From NCBI GenBank assembly GCA_947488755.1, contig CANLAD010000001.1, positions 3,109,501 through 3,173,500 on the forward strand: a stretch of DNA of 64,000 nucleotides, read 5' to 3'. Origin of the DNA: an uncultured Erythrobacter sp. GTDB taxonomy: Bacteria; Pseudomonadota; Alphaproteobacteria; Sphingomonadales; Sphingomonadaceae. The notes beneath the pieces are model-generated. The model saw only the letters and a program-made list of their open reading frames with translations, had not been told where the DNA came from and made no database searches. Shown here one piece after another: positions 20,928 to 29,707 of this stretch (position 1 is the first letter of the stretch; each line of letters opens with the position of its first letter). Both the position numbers and the translations under genes were made by a program.

Positions 20928-22160
20928 TCAACCATCCAGCGACAACAGTGAGGGATCGGAGGCGACCTTGGCCTGCGCCTGCGCCTGTCCTTCGGCCCGA
21001 GCGATGTAGCCCTTCGACTTCTCGACCTCGTCGGACAGCACGTCGACGGTCTGCTTCATCGAATCCAGCGCGCGGACCTTGAACTCGTCGACTTCGTCCA
21101 TTGTGTCGTAGATATTCTGGAAGGCGCGTTGGAGCGTTTCGAGCGGGATCGTCGACGACGCGGCTTGCTCGTGGATTTGCCCGGTCTGTTCGCGCAGCAG
21201 CGTGCTGGTCGAATCGATGATATCGCTGGTGGTCTGGTTGAGCGACGTGATCTGCTGCAATACGAGCTTCTGGTTGGTCATTGCCTGCGCGACGGTAACC
21301 GCGGTGCGCAGCGCGCTGACAGTGGTGGTGCTGGCGCGGTCGACGCCTTTCACCAACTCGACATTGTTTTTCTTGACCAGATCGAGCGCAAGGTACCCCT
21401 GCACGCTCACCGCCATCTGCGTCAGCAGATCCTGAGTGCGCTGACGGACGTAGAACAGCGCGCTTTCGCGCAGCGCCTTGGCCTTCTCCGGATCACTCGC
21501 GTCCAGCTCGTTCGCCTTGGCTTCCAGCCGCGCGTCGAGCGTCTTGGCGATGTGGATCATCTGTTCCAGTTCGCCCATCGCTTCCCAAAGCTTCTGGCGC
21601 TCGGTATCGATCGCGGCGTTGTCGAGATGCAGTTCCTTCTTGCCGCCTTCGAGCCGCTCAAGGATCGCCTGGATATGCCCCTGCGAGGACGTGTAGCTGT
21701 CGAAGTAGTTCTTCAGCTTGTTGCCGAAGGGGATGATGCCGAACAGCTTGCGCGGCGCGAGCAGCTTCTCTTTGCGACCCGGATCGAGGTCTTCGACCGT
21801 GCGACGCAGTTCGGCAAGATCCTTGCCCACGCTGCTGTCGGCATCCATTGCGCGCACCGGTCGGTCGAGGAAGCGGTTCGACTGCTGCGCGGCGGCGCGA
21901 ATCTGTTCCTGACCCATGCGGGTGATCTGATCGACCTTTTCGCCGAATGCTGGCGAGTTCGCGTCGGTCGACACGAGATCGGCGACGAATGCGTCGACTT
22001 TCGTATCGAGCTTGGTTTTCTCCTCGGAGGAGACCGGGACCAGCCCAGCGGCCTTTTCCGGTGCGACCTGTGGCACGGGATCGGGCGGCGTCAGCTCGAA
22101 ATCGGTCGCGGTGGCAGTCTGCGTCGCTGTCGTCGGTGCGGTCTGATCTTGCGTGCTCAT
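20928..22160 (-). CDS. TelA-like toxic anion resistance protein
   Basis: 'AAQQSNRFLDRPVRAM', 'LFGIIPFGNKLKNYFDSYTSSQGHIQAILERLEGGKKELHLDNAAIDTERQKLWEAMGELEQMIHIAKTLD' is TelA-like. Confidence 0.9.
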   Translation of the reverse strand: MSTQDQTAPTTATQTATATDFELTPPDPVPQVAPEKAAGLVPVSSEEKTKLDTKVDAFVADLVSTDANSPAFGEKVDQITRMGQEQIRAAAQQSNRFLDRPVRAMDADSSVGKDLAELRRTVEDLDPGRKEKLLAPRKLFGIIPFGNKLKNYFDSYTSSQGHIQAILERLEGGKKELHLDNAAIDTERQKLWEAMGELEQMIHIAKTLDARLEAKANELDASDPEKAKALRESALFYVRQRTQDLLTQMAVSVQGYLALDLVKKNNVELVKGVDRASTTTVSALRTAVTVAQAMTNQKLVLQQITSLNQTTSDIIDSTSTLLREQTGQIHEQAASSTIPLETLQRAFQNIYDTMDEVDEFKVRALDSMKQTVDVLSDEVEKSKGYIARAEGQAQAQAKVASDPSLLSLDG

Positions 22161-22313
22161 CTGCCCGTCATCACTCCCTGATTCATTACAAACTGTATTA
22201 GGTATCTAAAACACGTCTTTCAAGCTAGCGCACTTGCCTTGCGTGATCCATCGCGCATTCGCCGTGCTGCGCAATCATTCGTGCTTTGCGATGCTTCGCG
22301 AAAAACCGTAAAC

Positions 22314-23924
22314 ATGCGCATCAACCGCTATCCAAGGCCCTACGTGGACACCGAAACCACCCCGCGCCCCGCGCCATCGAGCTCTGGCTATCATCCGCTT
22401 CCCGACAAGGAAACCGGTGCCGCAGCGGGCACCGGGCAGAGCGGATCGACTTTCGGCAGAGTCATTTTCAGCGTGCGCCGCTGGTGGTTAGAGGACGTGG
22501 TGGGCACGGTCGATCAGGCCGAGGTTATCGAGGAGCGGCGCGAGGATTGCCTGCTGTCGGAGCGGTACCTCTTCATGACCGCGATGAGCGCCGGTATCGC
22601 GGTATTGGGCCTGTTGCTGTCCTCGCCTGCGGTAGTGATTGGCGCGATGCTGCTTTCGCCACTGATGGGGCCGATCATCGGGCTGGGCTTTGCGCTTGCG
22701 ATTGGCGATTATCACTGGCTCAAGCAATCCGCGCGCAGCCTTGCCTGGGGAACCGTGCTGGGTGTTGGGCTGACAGCGGTGCTGGTCTTTTTCTCGCCGA
22801 TCCAGACGATCACGCAGGAGATCGCTGCGCGCACGCAGCCAAATCTGTTCGACTTGTTTGTCGCGCTGTTTTCCGCGCTTGCGGGCTCATATGCGATGAT
22901 CCGGGGGCGTGCGGGGACGATCGTGGGCGTTGCGATCGCCACTGCGCTGATGCCGCCGCTCGCCGTCATCGGATTTGGCCTGGCGACGCTCAACTGGACG
23001 GTGTTTTCCGGCGCGCTGCTGCTTTACGTCACGAACCTGCTCACGATCGCGCTGACCGCGTGGGGGATGGCGCGGCTGTATGGGTTTCAGACCAATCTGT
23101 CCGAGCGCAACACGCTGTTCCAGAATGTCGCCGTTGCGACCGTGTTCGTCGCGCTTGCGGTGCCGCTGGCCTTCTCGCTGCAGCAGATCGCGTGGCAGAC
23201 CAATGCACAGCGCATCGTGCGTTCGGAAATCGGCGACCAGTTCGTGTCCGAGGCGCGCATTACAGCGGTCGATATCGAGTTCGGGGTGGAGCCGATCCTC
23301 GTCTCCGCGACGGTCTTCACGCCGGAGGTTGAACCCGATGCCGAAGTCGAGATTGAGCGCGCGCTCGCCAAGCGTCTGGATCAACCGATCGAGATGTCAC
23401 TGGCGCAGATCGAATCGGCCGGCGGTACCGAGGCCGAGCAGGCCCAACTCTCCGCTGCTCGTGCGCGCGAGGAAGCGGCGGCGCTCGAGCGCGCCGAGGA
23501 TCTCGCGACCCGGCTGGCTCTGGTAGCAGGTGTCGAAGAGGATGGAGTGACGATCGACCGTGCCCGCCGCCGCGCAATGGTCCGGGCCGAGCCGCTCGAT
23601 GGCGCTTCGCTCGCCGCCTATCGGACGCTTGAGGCGCGTATTGCAGCCACAGAGCCCGACTGGACGGTCGAATTGCTGCCACCATTGGGCGAATTGCCGG
23701 CGCGAATCCCGTTCGGAGAGGATGGTCCGACCCCGCAAGGAGCGGCGGCTCTGGGTGTGATCGAGTGGGCCGCCGAGCGCTTCGATCTGCCTATCGTTCT
23801 GATCGGCCCGGAAGCAGACGCTGCGCGTGCGGCAGAATTGCTTGGCAGCCGCGGGGTGAGCGTCGAAACGCGCGAAGGCGAGGGTGTGCTGCGTGCGCAA
23901 TGGGGTGGAGTGGTTTCGCGATGA
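22314..23924 (+). CDS. DUF389 multi-pass membrane protein
   Basis: 'YLFMTAMSAGIAVLGLLLSSPAVVIGAMLLSPLMGPIIGLGFALAIGD' and 'GVAIATALMPPLAVIGFGLATLNW' typical of DUF389. Confidence 0.88.
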   Translation: MRINRYPRPYVDTETTPRPAPSSSGYHPLPDKETGAAAGTGQSGSTFGRVIFSVRRWWLEDVVGTVDQAEVIEERREDCLLSERYLFMTAMSAGIAVLGLLLSSPAVVIGAMLLSPLMGPIIGLGFALAIGDYHWLKQSARSLAWGTVLGVGLTAVLVFFSPIQTITQEIAARTQPNLFDLFVALFSALAGSYAMIRGRAGTIVGVAIATALMPPLAVIGFGLATLNWTVFSGALLLYVTNLLTIALTAWGMARLYGFQTNLSERNTLFQNVAVATVFVALAVPLAFSLQQIAWQTNAQRIVRSEIGDQFVSEARITAVDIEFGVEPILVSATVFTPEVEPDAEVEIERALAKRLDQPIEMSLAQIESAGGTEAEQAQLSAARAREEAAALERAEDLATRLALVAGVEEDGVTIDRARRRAMVRAEPLDGASLAAYRTLEARIAATEPDWTVELLPPLGELPARIPFGEDGPTPQGAAALGVIEWAAERFDLPIVLIGPEADAARAAELLGSRGVSVETREGEGVLRAQWGGVVSR

Positions 23925-24313
23925 ATGTCGAACTTTACGCGCTTGCGCTTGGGGCGGGTCTGCTCGTTGTGCATGTCCTGCTCGCCGCCCACTACAAGAC
24001 GAAGCAATTCGGCATCGAATGGAACCTCAGCTCGCGCGAAGATACGCCTGCAGAATTGGACGGTATGGCAGGTCGCCTCCAGCGGGCGTCCGACAACTTC
24101 CGCGAGACCTTTCCGGTCGCCATAGTCGCTTTCGGCGGGCTCATCCTGGCTGACAAGACCAGCGAGACGACCGGAGTGGCTGCGTTGGTCTGGCTCGGCG
24201 CCCGGACGCTCTATCTGCCGATCTACTGGGCAGGTATCGAGAAGATCCGCACAGCAGTATGGGGCGTCTCGATGCTGGGGCTGCTGTATGCGCTGGGCGT
24301 GCTGCTGACCTGA
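23921..24313 (+). CDS. MAPEG-family membrane protein
   Basis: ATGA overlap with the upstream stop; 'GRLQRASDNFRETFPVAIVAFGGLILADKTS...LVWLGARTLYLPIYWAGI' is MAPEG-like. Confidence 0.82.
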   Translation: MNVELYALALGAGLLVVHVLLAAHYKTKQFGIEWNLSSREDTPAELDGMAGRLQRASDNFRETFPVAIVAFGGLILADKTSETTGVAALVWLGARTLYLPIYWAGIEKIRTAVWGVSMLGLLYALGVLLT

Positions 24314-24333
24314 TGCCCACTGATTGACCGATC

Positions 24334-26064
24334 CTAGGCGGCCAGCTCCAGCGGCACGATCTCGCCCGACAGATAGAGCTTCTTTGCCTTCGCACGGCTG
24401 AGCTTGCCCGAGCTGGTGCGAGGTAGGGTGCGCGGGGGTACGAGTTCGACCACGCAGCTCATTCCGGTGACCGAGCGGACCTTGTCGGAGATCTGTTCGC
24501 GCAGGCGGATCCGTTCGACCGGATCGGAGACGCGGCAATGGACCAGTACGGCGGGCGCCTCCTCGCCATTGTCGGTTTCGATCGCGAATGCGGCGATGTC
24601 GCCGTGGTTGAAGCCGGGCAATTGCTCCACCGCCCACTCGATATCCTGCGGCCAGTGGTTCTTGCCGTTGATGATGATCATGTCCTTCGCCCGGCCGACG
24701 ATGAACAAATAGCCATCGGCCAGGTAGCCCATGTCACCTGTGTCGAGCCAGCCATCGACCAGGCAATCGGCAGTTGCGGCCTCGTCGCGGAAATAGGAGT
24801 GCATGACGCTGGGGCCTTGCGCCCAGACCTTACCGATCTGGTGGTCGCCGCGCGCCCGCCCATCCTCGCCGCGAATTTCGACCGACATGTCCGGCAGCGG
24901 TTTGCCGCAATTGACGATCGCGCGGTAGCGGGCAGGGCGCGAAATGTCGCGCGGCGTTCCCGAAAGGCGCTCTTCTTCGACCAGTTCGACGCGGATCCCT
25001 TCGCCCGGCGGCATCACGGTGACGGCCAGAACCGCTTCTGCCAGGCCATAAGAGGGGGTGAAGGCCTTGGCCTTGAACCCGGCGTCGCTGAAGGCGTTGA
25101 CGAAGCTTTGCATGACGTCCGGGCGGATCATGTCCGCGCCGTTGCCAGCAACACGCCAGCGCGACAGGTCGAAACGCTCGGCCACGTTGGACTGGCTTGA
25201 GATGCGGCGCGCGCAGATGTCGTAGCCGAAGGTCGGCGAATAGGAGAGCGTGCTGCCCTTGTTCGCGCTGATCATGTCGAGCCAGGCAAGTGGACGCCGG
25301 GCGAAAGCATCGGGCTTCAGGTAATCGCCGGAAACCTGGTTCGCGATCAGTGACAGCAGACAGCCGACCAGACCCATGTCGTGATACCACGGCAGCCAGC
25401 TGACGCAGCGCTCGTTCTCACCAAGCTGCATGCTGGTGGAATGGCCGTAGAGATTGTGCAGCAGCGCTTGATGCGTGACCGCGACGCCGGTGGGAAAGCG
25501 CGTCGAGCCGCTGGAATATTGCAGGTAGCAGATGTCCTGCGGAGATGCCTCAGGCAACGCGCACTGCGGCGCTTCACGCTGCGCGAACTCGTCCCAATCA
25601 GTCCCAGCACAGCCTTGCCGCGCGGCTGCGGCCTGCGCCATGTCGGCGATCTCGGCCGGATAGAACAGCATCGCCGGATCGCAGCTTTTGAGCTGTACGG
25701 CGAGCTGGTCGATGTAGTTGTCCTTGCCCCCGAAAGTGGTCGGTAGCGGCAGGGGGACGGGCCAGGCGCCCGCATAGACGCAGCCGCAGAACAAGGCGGC
25801 GAAATCCGCGCCAGTCTCCGCGATCAGGGCGACGCGATCATCTTTGCCGATCCCCGCCGCGACCAGCCGACGCGCCATCGCCAGCGCATCCTCGCGCAGC
25901 TCCGCGTAGGGATAGACTCGCTCGAGCTGTCCACGCATATCGTGGAAGTTCAGGCCCTTCTCACTCCGGGCGGCATAGTCGATCGCATCATTGAAAGTGT
26001 CGAATTGCGCCCGAATGCGTGGTAGGTCGCAATCGTTCGGCGTCGGCTTCAAAGCTTCGGTCAT
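24334..26064 (-). CDS. Fatty-acyl-AMP ligase (FAAL-like acyl-AMP synthetase)
   Basis: 'DICYLQYSSGSTRFPTGVAVTHQALLHNL', 'CVSWLPWYHDMGLVGCLL', 'YGLAEAVLAVT', 'WLDTGDMGYLADGYLFIVGRAKDMIIINGKNHWPQDIEW', 'TSSGKLSRAKAKKLYLSG'. Start MTEALK at 26064. Confidence 0.9.
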   Translation of the reverse strand: MTEALKPTPNDCDLPRIRAQFDTFNDAIDYAARSEKGLNFHDMRGQLERVYPYAELREDALAMARRLVAAGIGKDDRVALIAETGADFAALFCGCVYAGAWPVPLPLPTTFGGKDNYIDQLAVQLKSCDPAMLFYPAEIADMAQAAAARQGCAGTDWDEFAQREAPQCALPEASPQDICYLQYSSGSTRFPTGVAVTHQALLHNLYGHSTSMQLGENERCVSWLPWYHDMGLVGCLLSLIANQVSGDYLKPDAFARRPLAWLDMISANKGSTLSYSPTFGYDICARRISSQSNVAERFDLSRWRVAGNGADMIRPDVMQSFVNAFSDAGFKAKAFTPSYGLAEAVLAVTVMPPGEGIRVELVEEERLSGTPRDISRPARYRAIVNCGKPLPDMSVEIRGEDGRARGDHQIGKVWAQGPSVMHSYFRDEAATADCLVDGWLDTGDMGYLADGYLFIVGRAKDMIIINGKNHWPQDIEWAVEQLPGFNHGDIAAFAIETDNGEEAPAVLVHCRVSDPVERIRLREQISDKVRSVTGMSCVVELVPPRTLPRTSSGKLSRAKAKKLYLSGEIVPLELAA

Positions 26065-26235
26065 ACGTTCAGCGATACCCGTTGTTTGCAGCGCGCATCG
26101 GCGCGTCCTATCGTGTTGCCGCCGTGCTCGCAAATTGGCCCTGGGGACAATCCGCAAGCATCTCGGTAACAAACATCGCCCATTTGATAACGAGTGTGGC
26201 ACGAATAAGGCGAAACGGTTTCATCGAGCAGCGAC

Positions 26236-26928
26236 ATGTCAGCGTCCGGTAACGGGGAAAACGGCCAGAGAAACCGCGCTGAAAAGCGGCGGGCGCGCGG
26301 TTCGGGGCGGCGTGAAAAGCGCAAACCCCGCCCGCTGGACGAGACCGCCTTGCGGGATCTAGCGCTTTCGTATGTTGCGCGATTCGCAACGACTGGGGCC
26401 AAGCTTGAAGGTTATCTGGCGCGCAAGATCCGCGAACGCGGCGTGGCCGAGGATGCGGAGGGGCGCACGAGCGATCTCGACGTCACCGGGCTGGTCACCG
26501 GATTTATTGAAGCGGGCTATGTCGACGATGAGGCTTACGCGAGGGCGCGCTCACGCGACCTGACGGCACGCGGATACGGTGCCCGGCGGGTCGAGCAGGC
26601 ATTGTGGGCGGCTGGCGTCGAAGAGGAGGTGCGGGCCGACAGCGCGCCGGGTGAGGCGCAGAGCCGCCGGGCGGCCGTGCTCCTCGCGAAAAAGCGGCGG
26701 TTCGGCCCGTTTTCCCTTTCGGAGGGTGTAGAGATCAGTGACGATGAGCCTGATGGAGACCCGCTGGCGAGGCGAAAACTGCGCGAAAAGCAGGTCGCCG
26801 CGATGCTGCGCGCGGGCCACTCTTACGAGCATGCAAGGTTCATCATCGACGCCGCGCGCCTTGACGATGTCGAGGAATGGCTCGCGGAGGCTGAGGAGGA
26901 CGAGGCGGGGGAGCAGGGCCCGTGGTAA
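26236..26928 (+). CDS. recX: RecX-family regulatory protein
   Basis: 'ALRDLALSYVARFATTGAKLEGYLARKIRERG', 'FIEAGYVDDEAYARARSRDLTARGYGARRVEQALWAAGV' RecX-type repeats. Confidence 0.82.
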   Translation: MSASGNGENGQRNRAEKRRARGSGRREKRKPRPLDETALRDLALSYVARFATTGAKLEGYLARKIRERGVAEDAEGRTSDLDVTGLVTGFIEAGYVDDEAYARARSRDLTARGYGARRVEQALWAAGVEEEVRADSAPGEAQSRRAAVLLAKKRRFGPFSLSEGVEISDDEPDGDPLARRKLREKQVAAMLRAGHSYEHARFIIDAARLDDVEEWLAEAEEDEAGEQGPW

Positions 26929-27413
26929 GGTTCGCGGCGCTCGTGATCGGTTTGACGCTTTATGCCTGCTCGCCGCCCGAAACGGCGGAGCGCCCCGAAC
27001 CTTCGGCGGCTGAGCAAGCCGTTCATCCCGTGTCCGGCCTGCCGCTGATAACGGTCACGGTTGACACCGGAGAACGGCGTATCGATTTTGTGACGGAGCT
27101 TGCGAACAGTCCAGAAGCGCAGGAGCAGGGTCTGATGTTCCGCACGAAATTGGGCGAGTTCGAGGGCATGCTGTTTCCCTCGCAGACGCCGCAGGCACGC
27201 AGTTTCTGGATGAAGAACACGCCCCTGCCGCTCGACATCATCTTCGTCGCGCCGGATGGCCGGATCGCCAATATCGAGGGCGGGGTGCCCTATTCGACCG
27301 ACAGCGTCGCTTCGGACGGTCCTGCGGCGGCGGTGTTCGAGATACGCGGCGGGCGCGCGGCAGCTTTGGGGATCGAACCGGGCGACCTGGTGGAATGGGA
27401 AGCGCCAGAGTGA
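26922..27413 (+). CDS. DUF192 family secreted/lipoprotein-like protein
   Basis: 'FVTELANSPEAQEQGLMFRTKLGEFEGMLFPSQTPQARSFWMKNTPLPLDIIFVAPDGRI'. Confidence 0.9.
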   Translation: MVRFAALVIGLTLYACSPPETAERPEPSAAEQAVHPVSGLPLITVTVDTGERRIDFVTELANSPEAQEQGLMFRTKLGEFEGMLFPSQTPQARSFWMKNTPLPLDIIFVAPDGRIANIEGGVPYSTDSVASDGPAAAVFEIRGGRAAALGIEPGDLVEWEAPE

Positions 27414-27458
27414 GCTTCGATCTTCCCCTTGTCGGGCAAATCCGCTAACCGCGCCGCC

Positions 27459-27881
27459 ATGGGACTCTTAGGCAAAATCTTTACGTGGTGGGACGGCGCG
27501 ACCATCGGCACGCACTTGTGGTCCAAGCGGTCGGGTGGCGAGCAGGTCGGCACCGATGCGATGGGCAACAAATACTATCGCGCGAAGGCGAAAGAGGGCG
27601 GCAAGTCGACCGGCTCCTACACTCAGCGGGAAAAGCGCTGGGTGATCTACGAAGGCGCCAATGATGCGAGCCGCGTGCCGAGCGAATGGCATGGATGGCT
27701 GCATGGCGCATTCGACGATGTGCCCGAAAGCCATCTGCCACCGCCACGTATCTGGGAAGTCGACTACACACCCAATACAACCGGCACCGCGCAGGCCTAT
27801 CTCCCGCAGGGCGCGCTTGAACGCGGGGGCAAGCGGGCCAAGGCCGACGGCGACTACGAAGCGTGGACTCCAGAGGGCTGA
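27459..27881 (+). CDS. NDUFA12-family NADH:ubiquinone oxidoreductase accessory protein
   Basis: 'FTWWDGATIGTHLWSKRSGGEQVGTDAMGNKYYRAK...RRWVIYEG'-type sequence, 'ASRVPSEWHGWLH'. Start MGLLGK at 27459. Confidence 0.92.
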   Translation: MGLLGKIFTWWDGATIGTHLWSKRSGGEQVGTDAMGNKYYRAKAKEGGKSTGSYTQREKRWVIYEGANDASRVPSEWHGWLHGAFDDVPESHLPPPRIWEVDYTPNTTGTAQAYLPQGALERGGKRAKADGDYEAWTPEG

Positions 27882-27892
27882 TCGGCTTCACC

Positions 27893-28405
27893 ATGCGCAT
27901 ATGTCTGCCAGTCTGGCCGGTGATGGCGGCGCTGATGCTCGCCGGATGCGGTGATGAGGCGAGCGAGGCCGAACCATCCGAGGCTCCAGACGCGCCGAGT
28001 ACGGGAGCGATCGCGTCTTCCGAAGCGGCTCCGGACCCGTCCGTTGGCGCGATCGTAGCACCGGTCGAAGGCGCCACCCCGATGGCTGAAAGGGTCGCGA
28101 CGATCGGCCTGCTGAACAAGCGCAACAATGTGACCAAGGATTTCGAACTGCGACCTGGCGAAAGCGCGGAGGAAGGGTCCGTTATCGTCCGTCTTGAAGC
28201 GTGCGAGCGTACCGCCCCTTATGAATTTCCCGAGCAAACCGGCGCGTTCGTGCAGGTCGATGTGCGCGAACGGCGGCAAAGCGACTTCACGCGCGTGTTC
28301 TCCGGCTGGTTATTCAAGGAATCGCCCAGCCTCAACGTTGTCGAACACCCGATCTACGACGTCTGGGTAAAGGATTGCGCGATGAGCTTTCCGGGAGAGG
28401 AATAA
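27893..28405 (+). CDS. DUF2155 domain protein (lipoprotein-like)
   Basis: Signal/lipobox 'MLAGCG'; 'TIGLLNKRNNVTKDFELRPGE', 'FTRVFSGWLFKESPSLNVVEHPIYDVWVKDC'. Confidence 0.88.
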   Translation: MRICLPVWPVMAALMLAGCGDEASEAEPSEAPDAPSTGAIASSEAAPDPSVGAIVAPVEGATPMAERVATIGLLNKRNNVTKDFELRPGESAEEGSVIVRLEACERTAPYEFPEQTGAFVQVDVRERRQSDFTRVFSGWLFKESPSLNVVEHPIYDVWVKDCAMSFPGEE

Positions 28406-29079
28406 GTCTCATCGTTGATTAGCGCATGAAAGGCTTCACGCAGGTCCAGCAGGGGCGGCCCGTGCGCGTCTCCGATCGCCTCCAGATACTTCCTCTGCGG
28501 GATTTCGACCGCGCCCATCGATGCAAGATGATCGGTCATGAATTGGCAATCGAGAACGTCGAAACCACCTTTGCGCAGCAGCGCCACCAGCCAGCATAGT
28601 GCCACCTTGCTGGCATTGCTCGCGCGGCTGAACATGCTTTCGCCGCAGAACACCCGCCCGAAACTGACCCCGTAAAGCCCACCGGCGAGCTGCGGCGTGC
28701 TCCCGCGCCAGTTCGCATCGCCGGGTGCCTCTATCCAGCATTCGATCGAATGCGCATGCCCCGCTTTATGCAAGCCGAGATAGCTGGCGACGATCCGGTC
28801 GCTGATCCAGCTTTCGGGATGATCTTCGCGCGGGGCGGCGCAGGCTCGGATCACCTGCTCGAAAGCGGTGTCGATCGTGATCGTGAAGCGGTCGGAGCGC
28901 AGCACCTTGCGCAGCGATTTCGAGACGTGAAGCTCTTCGAGAGGAATAATTGCGCGCTCACGCGGCTCAACCCAGAACACGTCCTGATCGCTGCGGCGAT
29001 CAGCCATCGGGAAGATGCCGCTGCGATAGGCCAGCAGCAGCGTTTCGACCGGGATGGGAGCGCGTATCGGGGAGTGCAT
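28354..29079 (-). CDS. aat: Leucyl/phenylalanyl-tRNA--protein transferase
   Basis: 'LLLAYRSGIFPMADRRSDQDVFWVEPRERAIIPLE', 'SIECWIEAPGD', 'LAGGLYGVSFGRVFCGESMFSRASNASKVALCWLV'. Confidence 0.95.
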   Translation of the reverse strand: MHSPIRAPIPVETLLLAYRSGIFPMADRRSDQDVFWVEPRERAIIPLEELHVSKSLRKVLRSDRFTITIDTAFEQVIRACAAPREDHPESWISDRIVASYLGLHKAGHAHSIECWIEAPGDANWRGSTPQLAGGLYGVSFGRVFCGESMFSRASNASKVALCWLVALLRKGGFDVLDCQFMTDHLASMGAVEIPQRKYLEAIGDAHGPPLLDLREAFHALINDETYSSPGKLIAQSFTQTS

Positions 29080-29221
29080 GACAATTGGGTCAATAACACG
29101 AAGCGATGATGCGATGCTACGGGGCGTTTGTGCCGCGCCCTGCGGCGGATCAGCGATGAGGGCACAGACCGGATAGCGGTTGCGCGGGCGCGCGTCGTTC
29201 GATAAAGCGCGCGCACCCTGC

Positions 29222-29297
29222 AGGGGTGTAGCTCAGTTGGTAGAGCATCGGTCTCCAAAACCGAGGGCCACGGGTTCGAATCCTGTCACCCCTGCCA
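29222..29297 (+). tRNA. tRNA-Trp (anticodon CCA)
   Basis: AGGGGTG...CACCCCT acceptor stem, D arm 'GCTCAGTTGGTAGAGC', anticodon loop 'CTCCAAA', T arm 'GGGTTCGAATCC', encoded CCA. Confidence 0.97.
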
Positions 29298-29480
29298 TTT
29301 TTCCCCGATCACTGATTGTTAAGCATGAAATCGCCAGCTTTCTGGGGATTTTTGCGATGATGGCGATTTTCGACAATCAATCTTGCCGCAGATCGCGCAC
29401 GCCTTATCGGCCCGCGGGCGGGAACCATGCGCTTTCGCCGGGGTTTTTCTTGATAATTCGCTAACGAGGAAAACCGAACG

Positions 29481-29627
29481 ATGACACAGGCTTCGATATC
29501 GAAAAGCCGGCCCGATCAGTGGACCCACCCGCGGCCGCACACCGACCCGGCCCTGCGCCGCAAGAAGTATGGCGCCATCCGTCCAATGGAAGAACCCGGC
29601 TTCTTCGCGCGACTGTTCGGCGGGTAA
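29481..29627 (+). CDS. 48-aa small ORF (MTQASISKSRPDQWTHPRPHTDPALRRKKYGAIRPMEEPGFFARLFGG), not in supplied ORF track
   Basis: ATG at 29481 preceded by 'aacgaggaaaaccgaacg' (SD-like), uninterrupted to TAA at 29625-29627, followed by a hairpin plus T-run. Confidence 0.65.
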   Translation: MTQASISKSRPDQWTHPRPHTDPALRRKKYGAIRPMEEPGFFARLFGG

Positions 29628-29653
29628 GCTTTTACCCACATTGATGGAAAAAC

Positions 29654-29690
29654 GGGGCGAGCCGCGGGAATGCCGCGCTCGCCTCTTTTT
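29654..29690 (+). terminator. Rho-independent terminator after the 48-aa ORF
   Basis: 'GGGGCGAGCCGCGGGAATGCCGCGCTCGCCTCTTTTT': GGCGAG(C)CGCGG / CCGCGCTCGCC stem followed by a T-run. Confidence 0.7.
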
Positions 29691-29707
29691 CGTTGGATCG
29701 AGGCCGG

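Noticed and set aside
29327-29372. GAAATCGCCA...TGGCGATTTTC inverted repeat after tRNA-Trp
   Set aside because: Long loop (about 25 nt) and imperfect arms; not convincing as a terminator.
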